The position numbers were made by a program, and so were the translations under genes. Below the pieces are notes generated by a model. The model was not told the origin of the DNA. It saw nothing but the letters and a program-made list of their open reading frames with translations, and made no database searches. From Pseudomonas caricapapayae (GTDB lineage Bacteria; Pseudomonadota; Gammaproteobacteria; Pseudomonadales; Pseudomonadaceae), in contig NZ_LJPW01000125.1 in assembly GCF_001400735.1 (NCBI RefSeq), forward strand, positions 40,296 through 104,295: a stretch of DNA of 64,000 bases, read 5' to 3'. Each line of letters opens with the position of its first letter. Within the stretch, counting starts at the first letter, position 1. This document shows, piece after piece, positions 44,888-53,247 of this stretch.

Positions 44888-46234
44888 TCAATCAGGACTG
44901 GCGGCGGTACTGCGCTCATAACGCTCCAGTAAAGGCTGAATACTGATGCCGTGCACCAGGATGCTCAGCGCGACGACCGAGAGAGTCATGCCGATCACAA
45001 CGTGGCCGACATCGTGCGCCAGGCCGTGCGACAAGGCAAAGCACAGGTAATAAAGACTGCCGATGCCCCGGATGCCAAACCAGCCCACCAGCGCTTTTTG
45101 TCTGACGTTGAGCAGGCGGCGGCTGACCAGCAGCCAGACACTCGCGGGGCGAATGACGCAAAACAATGCCAGCCCCAAGCCAATGGCCCGCCAGTCCCAG
45201 TACATCGCCAGCGCTGCACCCAGCAGGGTGATCAGCAACACTTCCATCGCGCGCTCGACGAGGCTGCCGAACGCCAGCATGTCGCCCATCATCACGCCGG
45301 CGGCCAGCTGCGAATCGCTCATGTCGTCGCCTTGCGCGACGGTGCCCTGTTCCAGGGACGCAGTCATATGCCCGAGGACCGGTTGTGCAACATGCTCAGA
45401 GGGCAGTTCAGAACGCGTGACCCTGACTTCGGCCTGACGCAGGCCGAATCCGGCGGCAAACACTGAGAGAAAGCCGAACGCCCCGACACCTTGCGCGACC
45501 ACATAGGCCAGGGCGATCAGCGCCAGTGCCAGAAAGTCATTGGGCGAGGTGGTGCTGTCGGCGTTCTTGATGCGCAGAAAGATCATCAGATGGCCGACCC
45601 CACGGCCCATGCCGTAACCAATCAACAAACCGGCCGGCACCGCCCAGATCAGGTCCTTGATCAGCCATCCCTGGACCCAGTCGCTCATCGCGCCCCCGGA
45701 ACTGAGGTACAGCAAGGCAAAGATCACGAATGGAAAGGCCGTGCCGTCGTTGAGGCCCGCTTCGCCGGACAGGCCGAAGCGCAGGCGGTCCTGATCCTGA
45801 GCATTGTTGACCTGAACCATCCCGGCCAGCACCGGGTCGGTCGGCGACAGCATCGCGCCGAGCAGCAACGACACGCCCCAGTCCAGGCCGATGGTGTAGT
45901 GGCCTGCCACCGTCACGCCGCCAATGGTCGCCAGCATGACCGGCCCGGCCAGCCAGTAGGCTGAGTGCCAGGCTTTGCCACGCAGGGGAAGGCGCAACTT
46001 GATGCCTGTGCCGAACAGGGAAAACAGCACCGCCACTTCGGTCAGACGTTCCAGCCACTCATAGGATTTTTCGAAATCCAGATCGACGATATCCAGGCCC
46101 ATCGGACCGATGCCAAAACCGAACCCCAGGCATACCGCCGAGGTGGTGACCGGCATCCAGCGCAAATAGGAGGAAGTGAGCGCCAACAGCATCAACAGCA
46201 CGCCAAGCACGCCCATGCAGACAATAAAACTCAT
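44888..46234 (-). CDS. CPA1-family Na+/H+ antiporter (NhaP-like)
   Basis: 448 residues from ATG 46234; a frame 32 codons longer lacks support. About twelve membrane helices. Conserved LLLGAMLSPTDPVLAGMVQV (the TDP-type ion site) and GLSGEAGLNDGTAFPFV (the ND motif) identify cation:proton antiporters of the CPA1 group. The cytoplasmic C-tail is short (TSRRLLNVRQKALVGWFGIRG region then end). It exchanges Na+ or K+ for H+ at the inner membrane. Downstream neighbour moaA is unrelated. Confidence 0.88.
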   Translation of the reverse strand: MSFIVCMGVLGVLLMLLALTSSYLRWMPVTTSAVCLGFGFGIGPMGLDIVDLDFEKSYEWLERLTEVAVLFSLFGTGIKLRLPLRGKAWHSAYWLAGPVMLATIGGVTVAGHYTIGLDWGVSLLLGAMLSPTDPVLAGMVQVNNAQDQDRLRFGLSGEAGLNDGTAFPFVIFALLYLSSGGAMSDWVQGWLIKDLIWAVPAGLLIGYGMGRGVGHLMIFLRIKNADSTTSPNDFLALALIALAYVVAQGVGAFGFLSVFAAGFGLRQAEVRVTRSELPSEHVAQPVLGHMTASLEQGTVAQGDDMSDSQLAAGVMMGDMLAFGSLVERAMEVLLITLLGAALAMYWDWRAIGLGLALFCVIRPASVWLLVSRRLLNVRQKALVGWFGIRGIGSLYYLCFALSHGLAHDVGHVVIGMTLSVVALSILVHGISIQPLLERYERSTAASPD

Positions 46235-46383
46235 ACAGAAAGAACCACCGTTAAATGCGCCCGAAAAAGTGGGCGTAACGGTGGGACTCCCTTGCGCGGT
46301 AATAAGTTGAAATAATTTGCCAGGTGGCAATCAACGGGTGACGTTTTGCAGGCGGCGATACCTGTCGAGCTGGCCGCAAACGT

Positions 46384-47436
46384 CTATCGCTCGATACTGC
46401 GGCTCCAGCGCGCGTTCCACTCCGGGCGGATCTGATTGACCTGATCCCAGTCGATGGTTACGGCTGTTTCCAGGTATTTTTCCATGGCCTCGACCTGGGC
46501 ACGCGTCTTGTCCGTGGTTGGCGTTTTCGGGTTTGACGGGATCTGATCGCCAAACTCCAGCGCAGGTGCCTGTGCTTCCGGCGTCAGCAAATAGGCGGCC
46601 AGCTTCTGGGCCAGCTCCGGCTGGCTATTATTGGCGATTGTGCATTCAGCCACGTTCAACACAACACCGCCTTCCTTGGGCGATGCGTACTCCACTGGCA
46701 CGCCCTTGATCTTCAAGGCGGTCACCTGCGTCGGCGTCAACGGGAACAGCGCGGCTTCGTCGGTCTGGACCATTTCCGAGATCTTTGCCGAGCTGGCGAT
46801 GTATTCCAGCACGTTCGGGCCGATGGTTTTCGGCCAGGCCTTGAAGCCTGGTTCGACGTCTTTCTCGCTGCCGCCCTGGATCCGGTTGAACATCAGGAAA
46901 CCATGCAGGCCGAAGGTCGAAGAGGCCAGTGACTGGAACACGACCTTGTCCTTGAAGCGCTTGTCGGCCAGGTCCATCCACGAGGTGGGCACGTTCCAGC
47001 CCTTTTCCTTGAACATTCGCGTGTTGTAGGCAAGGCCGGTTACTCCCAGGCTGACGGCGGCGGCCTGCTCCTTGATTTTGGCCTTGGCAGGCAGGTCGGC
47101 CAGGCTGGCGCTGGGTTGCAGGGGGTCGCACAGGCCCATGGAGATGGCCCGGTACATAATGCCGTCGTCGAGAAACATGACATGCATCTGCGGGTTGTCT
47201 TTACTTGCCTGCACCTTGGCGAGGATATCGGCTGACGTGCCTGGAACGATCACTACCTTGACGTTATTGGCCTTCTCGAAGGCGGGCAACACCTGATCGG
47301 CATACAGGCGCTCCATGGTCCCGCCGTTCATGCCAAGGTACAGCGTGGTGTCGGCCTGGGCAGGCATACAAAACAGTGCAGCCGCCAAGGGCAGGCATGA
47401 CAGGCCGGTGAGGGCGAGACGTTGGGTGTTTTTCAT
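46384..47436 (-). CDS. ABC polyamine-type substrate-binding protein (PotD-like)
   Basis: 350 residues from ATG 47436, preceded by AGGAAGG. A signal peptide ends at MPAQADT. The mature chain is an extracellular solute-binding protein of the PotD/spermidine group (TLYLGMNGGTMERLYADQVL, AAVSLGVTGLAYNTRMFKE). It is the last of a seven-gene operon and overlaps the oxidase gene by ATGA. It delivers the substrate to the PotB/PotC-like permeases. Ligand probably an amine or opine-like compound, by link to the neighbouring amine-type oxidoreductase; not proven. Confidence 0.88.
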   Translation of the reverse strand: MKNTQRLALTGLSCLPLAAALFCMPAQADTTLYLGMNGGTMERLYADQVLPAFEKANNVKVVIVPGTSADILAKVQASKDNPQMHVMFLDDGIMYRAISMGLCDPLQPSASLADLPAKAKIKEQAAAVSLGVTGLAYNTRMFKEKGWNVPTSWMDLADKRFKDKVVFQSLASSTFGLHGFLMFNRIQGGSEKDVEPGFKAWPKTIGPNVLEYIASSAKISEMVQTDEAALFPLTPTQVTALKIKGVPVEYASPKEGGVVLNVAECTIANNSQPELAQKLAAYLLTPEAQAPALEFGDQIPSNPKTPTTDKTRAQVEAMEKYLETAVTIDWDQVNQIRPEWNARWSRSIER

Positions 47437-48617
47437 GGGGACGACCTTCCTCTGTGCAATGGGATGATGTTCGTAGCGGATTCGATAGCCTTGAATTGAG
47501 CGGTTGCCTGCCGGAAGCGGCCGATGGAAAACGCCTCGAGCGAGATAAGTGATGCGCCGTCGCAAACCCATTCGGCCAGCGCTTCGCCAGCCGCCGGACC
47601 GATCTGGAAACCTGCCCCGGCAAAACCGAAGCCGTGCAGCAGGCCCGCTTGGGTGAGGCTCGGACCGAGCACGGGTTCACGGTCCGGCAGATAGCCTTCG
47701 GTGCCGCTCCAGGTGCGGATGGCCTGGGCACCGGCAAGTGGCGGGTAGAGTTCGACGGCGTTACGCAGGATGTCCAGTACTGCCGCCTGTCCCGGTCTGG
47801 CGCGCGCCGGATCGATGGCAAAACCTTGTCCGCCGCCCAGTACGCAATTGCCGCGTGCCACTTGCCGGGCGTAGATGCCGCCACCTTCGACACCGGTGCT
47901 GACGTCCATGAACAGCGGCAACGGTTCTGTCACCAGCATCGCCGGATGCCCTGAATACATAGGCACCGGTTCGTGAAATTGCGCCGCCAGTTCTCCAGCC
48001 CACGCCCCGGCGCAGTTGAGCAGCCAGGGAGCTCTCAGGGTCAGGCCACTGGCAGTTGTGACGATGAAGGCGTTGCCGTCATGGCTGACTTCGCTCGCCT
48101 GCGCCTGCTCGAATACCTGTGCCCCAGCCCGTCGAGCAGCGCGGGCAAAGGCGGGCGATACCAGACGCGGATTGGCGTGCCCGTCGTCGGCACACAGCGA
48201 TGCGCCCACCGCGACGTCGCCTGCCCAGGGATAGCGGGCGCGCAGTTGATCGCGATCGAGCAATTGTAAATCCAGGCCGAATCCCTGGCTGGCTTCGGCG
48301 TAGGCGCGCAGGGCATTCATGTCCTGTTCGCTGCGTGCCAGTTTGAGGTGGCCCGAGCGCTGGTATTCGCCGTCGATGCCGATCAGTTCGCGCAGGTTGC
48401 CCCAGATCTGGTGCGCCCGCTGCGACAAGGGCAACTGCGATAATGGCCTGCCCTGACGGCGTACGCCGCCGTAGTTGACACCGCTGGAGTGCGAGCCGCA
48501 AAAGTCGCGCTCCAGCACGGCCACACGCTTGCCCTTCAGTGCAAGCGCCAGGGCTGCCGACGAGCCGACAATACCGCCGCCGATGACAATCGCATCGGTT
48601 TCAATCAGTGTGCTCAT
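47433..48617 (-). CDS. FAD-dependent oxidoreductase, HcnC/D-amino-acid dehydrogenase-like subunit
   Basis: 394 residues from ATG 48617, preceded by GGAG. The N-terminal Rossmann motif (DAIVIGGGIVGSSAALALA) binds FAD, with a DAO-type fold and C-terminal GFGFAGAGFQIGPAAGEALAEWV. Related to the beta subunits of heterotrimeric enzymes such as HcnABC (glycine), D-hydroxyproline or opine dehydrogenases. Its two partners precede it, each overlapping by ATGA. It oxidises the C-N bond of an imported amine or amino acid. Substrate unknown. Confidence 0.88.
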   Translation of the reverse strand: MSTLIETDAIVIGGGIVGSSAALALALKGKRVAVLERDFCGSHSSGVNYGGVRRQGRPLSQLPLSQRAHQIWGNLRELIGIDGEYQRSGHLKLARSEQDMNALRAYAEASQGFGLDLQLLDRDQLRARYPWAGDVAVGASLCADDGHANPRLVSPAFARAARRAGAQVFEQAQASEVSHDGNAFIVTTASGLTLRAPWLLNCAGAWAGELAAQFHEPVPMYSGHPAMLVTEPLPLFMDVSTGVEGGGIYARQVARGNCVLGGGQGFAIDPARARPGQAAVLDILRNAVELYPPLAGAQAIRTWSGTEGYLPDREPVLGPSLTQAGLLHGFGFAGAGFQIGPAAGEALAEWVCDGASLISLEAFSIGRFRQATAQFKAIESATNIIPLHRGRSSP

Positions 48618-49990
48618 GATTGCTTCTCCACTGATTGAAGCGCCAGCCCGAACGGCAGCGGCTTGATCGGGGCCTGGCCACGCAGACGGCCTATATGCTC
48701 CACCGGCCGACCGCTCTCGCGAGCGATGATCTCTGCCGCTGCCAGGCCGCACATCCGTCCCTGGCAGCGGCCCATGCCGACTCGGCACAGGGCCTTGACC
48801 CGGTTGATCTCCCAATGGCCATCCTGAACGGTCGTGCGAATCTCACCCGCTGAGACTTCTTCACAGCGGCATACCACGGTGTCATCCGCCACGCGGGCGG
48901 CCCAGTCCTCTGGGAACGGGAAGGCGGTTTCCAGCCCGTGGCGAAAGCGTTCGATGCGTTGCAGTGCGGCTTGCAGATCCCGGATACGCAGGGCGTCGAC
49001 AGTGACGCCAATGTCTTGCAGCAGCCCGAGGGCGGCGAGTTCTCCGGCCATCTCCGCAGCGTCCGCGCCCATGATTCCAGCGCCGTCGCCTGCCAGATAC
49101 ACGCCTGACACGCTGCTGCGCCCGCAGTTATCACGAGCAGGCAGCCACGCGCGGTTGAGCGGGCTCCAGTCGAATGCACAGCCGAGCAAGTCGGCCAGTT
49201 GTGTCTCGCTGCGCAACGCATGGGCAAAGGCTACTGCGTCGCAGGCCAGCAGGTTCGATTGGCCATTACGTTGCCATTGAATGCCGGTCGCACGCTGTTC
49301 ACCCTCTATGCGCGTGAGGTGTACGCCTTGATGCACCGGAATGCCACGGGCGCTCAGCCATGCGCGGTAATACAGGCCCTTCGCGAGGGTTGCGGGTTGG
49401 CCGAGCAACGCAGGCAATGCTTTGCACTGCGCCGAAAATGGCGCGCTGTCGAGCACTGCCAGCACGTTTGCGCCGGCTTTGGCGTATTGGTAGGCAACCA
49501 GATACAGCAAGGGTCCGCTGCCGCAAAACACCACGCGTTCGCCAATCGCACAGCCCTGATACTTGAGCGCGATCTGCGCGGCGCCCAGGCTGTAAACGCC
49601 AGGCAAGGTCCAGCCGGGGACTGGCAGAATTCGGTCGGTTGCGCCTGTAGCGACAATCAGCCGGGTGAAATCGATAGTCCCGGCTGTTCCGTTTTGCAGG
49701 GTGTCGAGCTGATGGCCCTCGGCGTTCCAGACCAGCGTTTGCGGGCGGTAGTCAATCTGCTCTGCGAGCGCGTCGAGAGTCTGGTGCACTGCGATGGCCT
49801 TGCTGCTTTCGAAACCGTAAAGCGCCTTGGCCGAGCGCTGGAAGTTTTCCGGCTGGCGGCGGTAGACCTGGCCGCCGCCGCGCAAGCCTTCATCGATAAG
49901 GCAGGCCTTGATACCGTGGGCCAGCAGGGTCTGAGCGGCGCGAATGCCAGCCGGGCCTGCGCCGATAATGGCAATGGCCTGATCACTCAT
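48614..49990 (-). CDS. NAD(P)/FAD oxidoreductase with BFD-type [2Fe-2S] domain (HcnB-like)
   Basis: 458 residues. Rossmann motif AIAIIGAGPAGIRAA near the start and a second dinucleotide site. The C-terminal third carries a BFD-like iron-sulfur domain with CRCEE, then CRVGMGRCQGRMC near 395-435. This is the alpha-type subunit of heterotrimeric opine/HCN/D-hydroxyproline dehydrogenases and passes electrons from the FAD subunit. Overlaps both neighbours by ATGA. Confidence 0.88.
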   Translation of the reverse strand: MSDQAIAIIGAGPAGIRAAQTLLAHGIKACLIDEGLRGGGQVYRRQPENFQRSAKALYGFESSKAIAVHQTLDALAEQIDYRPQTLVWNAEGHQLDTLQNGTAGTIDFTRLIVATGATDRILPVPGWTLPGVYSLGAAQIALKYQGCAIGERVVFCGSGPLLYLVAYQYAKAGANVLAVLDSAPFSAQCKALPALLGQPATLAKGLYYRAWLSARGIPVHQGVHLTRIEGEQRATGIQWQRNGQSNLLACDAVAFAHALRSETQLADLLGCAFDWSPLNRAWLPARDNCGRSSVSGVYLAGDGAGIMGADAAEMAGELAALGLLQDIGVTVDALRIRDLQAALQRIERFRHGLETAFPFPEDWAARVADDTVVCRCEEVSAGEIRTTVQDGHWEINRVKALCRVGMGRCQGRMCGLAAAEIIARESGRPVEHIGRLRGQAPIKPLPFGLALQSVEKQS

Positions 49991-50277
49991 ACGCAGCGCC
50001 CTGGTTCACGAATCACCGCCTGGCCGGCTTCCAGCAGCGTCGAACAGGCACGCACTCGCTGTCCGTCACCCAACCTTACCCAACAGTCCTGGCAGGCGCC
50101 CATCATGCAGAACCCGGCGCGCGGCTCGGCACTGAAATCGCTGCCTCGCACGTACTCGCTGGCGGTCAATACGGCGGTCAGCAAGGTGTCGCCCAACAGA
50201 CCGCTGGCCGGTTGGCCGTCAAGGGTAAAGGGCAGAACCGGGCGGTCATGTTCGGTCAGTCGTTTCAGCAATGCCAT
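49987..50277 (-). CDS. (2Fe-2S) small subunit, HcnA-like
   Basis: 96 residues from ATG 50277. Ferredoxin-like cysteines in GFCMMGACQDCWV with a distal Cys in RVRACSTLL. This is the gamma subunit of the heterotrimeric oxidoreductase, which relays electrons toward the quinone pool. It overlaps the next gene by ATGA and follows the PotC-like permease by 16 bases. Confidence 0.88.
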   Translation of the reverse strand: MALLKRLTEHDRPVLPFTLDGQPASGLLGDTLLTAVLTASEYVRGSDFSAEPRAGFCMMGACQDCWVRLGDGQRVRACSTLLEAGQAVIREPGRCV

Positions 50278-50293
50278 AACGTCAAAGCTCCGG

Positions 50294-51088
50294 TTAGTGT
50301 TTGCCGACCAGCACGCGATCCAGTCCATAGACCCGGTCGAGCAGGATCATGGTGGCGGCGGTGAGCGCGATGACCAGTGCCGACACGGCGGCCATCATCG
50401 GGTCGATGGATTCGGTGGCGTAGACGTACATGCGCACCGGCAGGGTCTGGGTGGCGGGTGACGTGACAAAGATCGACAGCGTGACCTCATCGAAGCTGTT
50501 GATGAATGCCAGCAACCAGCCGCCCGCTACGCCGGGCAGGATCATCGGCAGGGTGATCTGCCGAAACAGGATGAAACGGCTTGCGCCCAATGACTCGGCG
50601 GCGTGTTCGGCGCTGCGGTCGATACCGATCGCCGCAGCGAGCACCAGACGCAGCACATAGGGCGTGATGACCAGCACATGGGCAAAAATCAGCCAGGTGA
50701 AGCTGCCGTTCACGCCCATCAGTGCAAACAGACGCAGCATCGCCACTCCCAGCACCAGATGCGGAATGATGATCGGCGAAAGAAACAGCGCATTGAAAAA
50801 ATTGCGGCCAGGGAAAGTATGTCGGGTGATTGCCAAGGCGGCAGGCACCGCTATCAAGGTCGCCAGAGTCGCGGAGACGAATGCCAGCATCAGGCTGTTG
50901 TAGAACGAGTCGATAAAGTCTGCACGTTCGAACACTGCCTTGAACCAGCGCAGCGAGAAGTCGGTGGTGGGCAGGCTCAGGGTGTTTTCCGGGGTGAACG
51001 CCACCAGACACACCACGACCAGTGGGGCCATCATGAAAATCACTACCAGCGCATGAAACGAGAGGGCCAAAGGACCGTTCTTGGACAT
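50294..51088 (-). CDS. ABC permease, PotC-like
   Basis: 264 residues, six membrane helices with the BPD_transp_1 EAA-type loop near residues 165-190 (EHAAESLGASRFILFRQITL). Belongs to the PotC group of polyamine-type uptake systems. It is preceded by the PotB-like gene (three bases between). Both permeases are intact, in contrast to the upstream ATPase gene. Confidence 0.9.
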   Translation of the reverse strand: MSKNGPLALSFHALVVIFMMAPLVVVCLVAFTPENTLSLPTTDFSLRWFKAVFERADFIDSFYNSLMLAFVSATLATLIAVPAALAITRHTFPGRNFFNALFLSPIIIPHLVLGVAMLRLFALMGVNGSFTWLIFAHVLVITPYVLRLVLAAAIGIDRSAEHAAESLGASRFILFRQITLPMILPGVAGGWLLAFINSFDEVTLSIFVTSPATQTLPVRMYVYATESIDPMMAAVSALVIALTAATMILLDRVYGLDRVLVGKH

Positions 51089-51091
51089 GGA

Positions 51092-51964
51092 TCATTCCCC
51101 CAGAGTTTTTTTGTAACGGCCTTCGATCATGCGGTTCCAGGACAGCATCACCAGCAGGTTGACCAGCAGCAGGGCCACGGCCAGGGTCGCGCCCATCGGC
51201 CAGTTCAGTTCCGAGAGGTATTGGTCGTAGATCACCGTGGCGACCATCTTCAGGCGTCGACCGCCAAGCAGGCCGGGAATGGCGAAAGAGCTGGCGGCGA
51301 GGCCGAACACAATCAACGAGCCAGACAGCACGCCGGGCATGACCTGCGGCAGCACGATCGAACGCATGACTCTTGCCTGACTGGCACCCAGCGACAGCGC
51401 GGCCTGTTCGGCAGTGGGGTCGAGCTTTTGCAGCGATGTCCAGACCGGAATGATCATGAAGGGCAACATGACGTGGACCAGGGCGATGATCACCGCAAAA
51501 GGGGTGTAAAGCAGCTTCACCGGCCGCCCGCCCATAAACTGGATAGCCTGATTGATCAACCCGTCCGCCCCCAGCAGCAGGCTCCAGCCGAACGCTCTGA
51601 CCACGACTGAAATCAGCAAGGGTGTCAGGATCAGAATCAGGAAGATCGAGCGCCACGGTGTCCCCATCCGGCTCAGAATGTAGGCCTCCGGCACACCGAT
51701 CAGCACGCACAGCAGGGTCACCAGCGCACTGATCCAGAAGGTGCGCAGGAAGATTTCATAGAAATACGAGTCGCTGACCACGGCCATATAGTTGGCCAGC
51801 GTGTAGCTGTCGCTTTTCACCCCGACCTGATAGTCGAAAACGTTGAACGACAGCAGCAGGGTCAATCCCAGGGGTAGCACCAGCAAGCCGATATACAACG
51901 CCAGTGCCGGGGCCGACAGCCAGTAACCGCGGCCGCCCTGACGCATTTCGGTCAGCAGACTCAT
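51092..51964 (-). CDS. ABC permease, PotB-like
   Basis: 290 residues from ATG 51964, which overlaps the ATPase stop by ATGA. Six membrane helices and the loop EQAALSLGASQARVMRSIVL identify the PotB-type permease that pairs with PotC. A longer frame starting at 52111 lies inside the ATPase gene and is a shadow. Inner membrane. Confidence 0.9.
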   Translation of the reverse strand: MSLLTEMRQGGRGYWLSAPALALYIGLLVLPLGLTLLLSFNVFDYQVGVKSDSYTLANYMAVVSDSYFYEIFLRTFWISALVTLLCVLIGVPEAYILSRMGTPWRSIFLILILTPLLISVVVRAFGWSLLLGADGLINQAIQFMGGRPVKLLYTPFAVIIALVHVMLPFMIIPVWTSLQKLDPTAEQAALSLGASQARVMRSIVLPQVMPGVLSGSLIVFGLAASSFAIPGLLGGRRLKMVATVIYDQYLSELNWPMGATLAVALLLVNLLVMLSWNRMIEGRYKKTLGE

Positions 51965-52935
51965 GTGCGCACCTCGTCGGCATCCAGCACGCGCAGCAAC
52001 TCGGTGGGCCAGTCCATGTCGACCGCTGCGCCTTGTTCCAGCGGTGCCTGGCCGTCGTTGCGGCGTACCACGGTCACTTCGCCGATGTCGGTGTGAATCC
52101 GGTACAGCCACTGGCTGCCGAGAAAGTAACGCATGACGATGCGCCCGGACAGCCGTCCGCAGCCAGGTGCCACCAGATCGATCTTCTCCGGACGCAGGCT
52201 GAGGGTCAGCGCGCCATTGCCGGGCAGTTGACGAACCTGCGGGCTGCCAGTGCTGTCCAGATCGCCCTGCAACATATTGGCTTTGCCGACAAAGCCCGAG
52301 ATGAAGCGTGTACGCGGGTGCTCGTAAAGTGTGTAAGGCTCGTCGATCTGGGTGATGCGCCCGGCCTGCATGACAACCACCCGATCACTGATCGACAGGG
52401 CCTCGGCCTGATCGTGGGTGACCATCAGCGTGGTAATCCCCACTTCATTCTGAATGCGGCGAATCTCGAACTGCATCTCTTCGCGCAGATTGGCATCCAG
52501 GTTGGACAGCGGTTCGTCGAGCAACAGCACCGGCGGTTCGATTACCAGCGCCCGCGCCAATGCGACGCGCTGCCGTTGCCCACCAGACAGTTCGCGCGGG
52601 TAGCGCTCGGCATGCTGGCCAAGACGCACCAGTTGCAGCACCCGGTTGACTCGCTGTTGCAACTCGGCGGCAGGCACTTTGCGCATGCGCAGGCCGAATG
52701 CAACGTTGTTGGCGACGGTCATGTGGGGAAACAGCGCATAGCTTTGAAACACCACGCCCAGGCCCCGACTGCTGGGTTTGGCGTGAGTGATATCGCGACC
52801 GTCGAGCACGATGCGCCCGTCACTGACTTCAACGAAGCCGGCGATCATTTGCAGGGTGGTGGTCTTGCCGCAGCCGGACTCAGAGCGAGCACCAACGTCC
52901 ACAGAGCTGTATGACTTCATTTCGCATCTGCCCAT
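51961..52935 (-). pseudogene. PotA-like ABC ATPase, 5' end lost by inversion
   Basis: From codon 20 of the present frame on, 305 residues form an intact PotA-type ATPase: SGCGKTTTLQMIAGF, Q-loop VVFQSYALFPH, signature LSGGQRQRVALARA, Walker B LLLDEPLSNLD, and a TOBE-like C-terminal domain. The first 19 residues of the frame are read from inverted DNA. The Walker A box is spoilt: the expected GPSGCGKT reads SESGCGKT (first Gly and Pro lost), and the first beta-strand is missing. The correct N-terminus is found on the opposite strand at 52981-53091. In this orientation the gene lacks its own start, so I treat it as broken. No internal stop has accumulated. Confidence 0.8.
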
Positions 52936-53095
52936 GACAAAAGCGTGCCTCGGCGCGCATGCATAAAGGTGGAAGCAGGTATGGCATTTCTGCAGCTCGA
53001 AGGTCTCTCCAAGCGCTACGGTTCCATAGACGCAGTGGTCGCCACGAATCTGGCCGTCGACAGGGGCGAATTCTTTTCACTGCTCGGCCCATCCG
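52875..53095. other. Small inverted DNA segment (213 bp) splitting the PotA-like gene
   Basis: CGGA at 52875-52878 and TCCG at 53092-53095 are a 4-bp inverted microhomology. Reversing 52879-53091 on paper joins the plus-strand ATG fragment to the minus-strand body in frame (GGC-CCA-TCC to GGC-TGC-GGC) and restores GPSGCGKT. No longer repeat, transposase or invertase gene is seen nearby. Confidence 0.8.
52981..53095 (+). pseudogene. Inverted N-terminal fragment of the PotA-like ATPase
   Basis: ATG 52981 is preceded by a GGTGGAAGCAGGT site. The first 38 residues (MAFLQLEGLSKRYGSIDAVV, then NLAVDRGEFFSLLGPS) are the canonical start of a PotA-type ATPase up to the middle of Walker A. After 53095 the frame continues into unrelated sequence and stops at 53163. 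The fragment is undamaged, which argues for a young rearrangement. Confidence 0.85.
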
Positions 53096-53167
53096 CTACC
53101 GATGATTGTTCAAATCGCCCCTGTGGACTGAGAGTAGGACGAAGGCTAGGATGGGCTCAATAAGCAA

Positions 53168-53247
53168 TTTCACTGAATAACATTTTTCTTTTAGTTAATT
53201 CTCTCAGTGAAAAAATAGCGGGCGTTATCAATGAAAAATTTCACTGA
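53168..53247. promoter_or_regulatory. Triple TTTCACTGA motif at the iclR start
   Basis: TTTCACTGA occurs at 53168-53176, its exact reverse complement TCAGTGAAA at 53204-53212, and TTTCACTGA again at 53239-53247, inside the first codons of the regulator. Centres are 36 and 35 bp apart. Such a set overlapping the start is what an autorepressing dimeric regulator would bind; IclR-type binding is inference. Confidence 0.55.

Noticed and set aside
49199..50461. 420-codon plus-strand frame
   Set aside because: Antisense to the oxidoreductase operon, which has coherent overlaps and motifs.
50487..51710. 407-codon minus-strand frame
   Set aside because: Out-of-frame reading of the two permease genes; rich in Arg/Gly and without helices.
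52920..52935. ATG at 52935 or 52920 as a genuine alternative start of a working ATPase
   Set aside because: The resulting N-terminus lacks the first beta-strand and changes Walker A from GPSGCGKT to SESGCGKT, with no good ribosome-binding site.
52898..53128. 8-bp inverted repeat GTCCACAG (52898-52905) and CTGTGGAC (53121-53128) as the recombination site of the inversion
   Set aside because: Its arms do not coincide with the breakpoints; the in-frame repair places the junctions at CGGA/TCCG (52875 and 53092).
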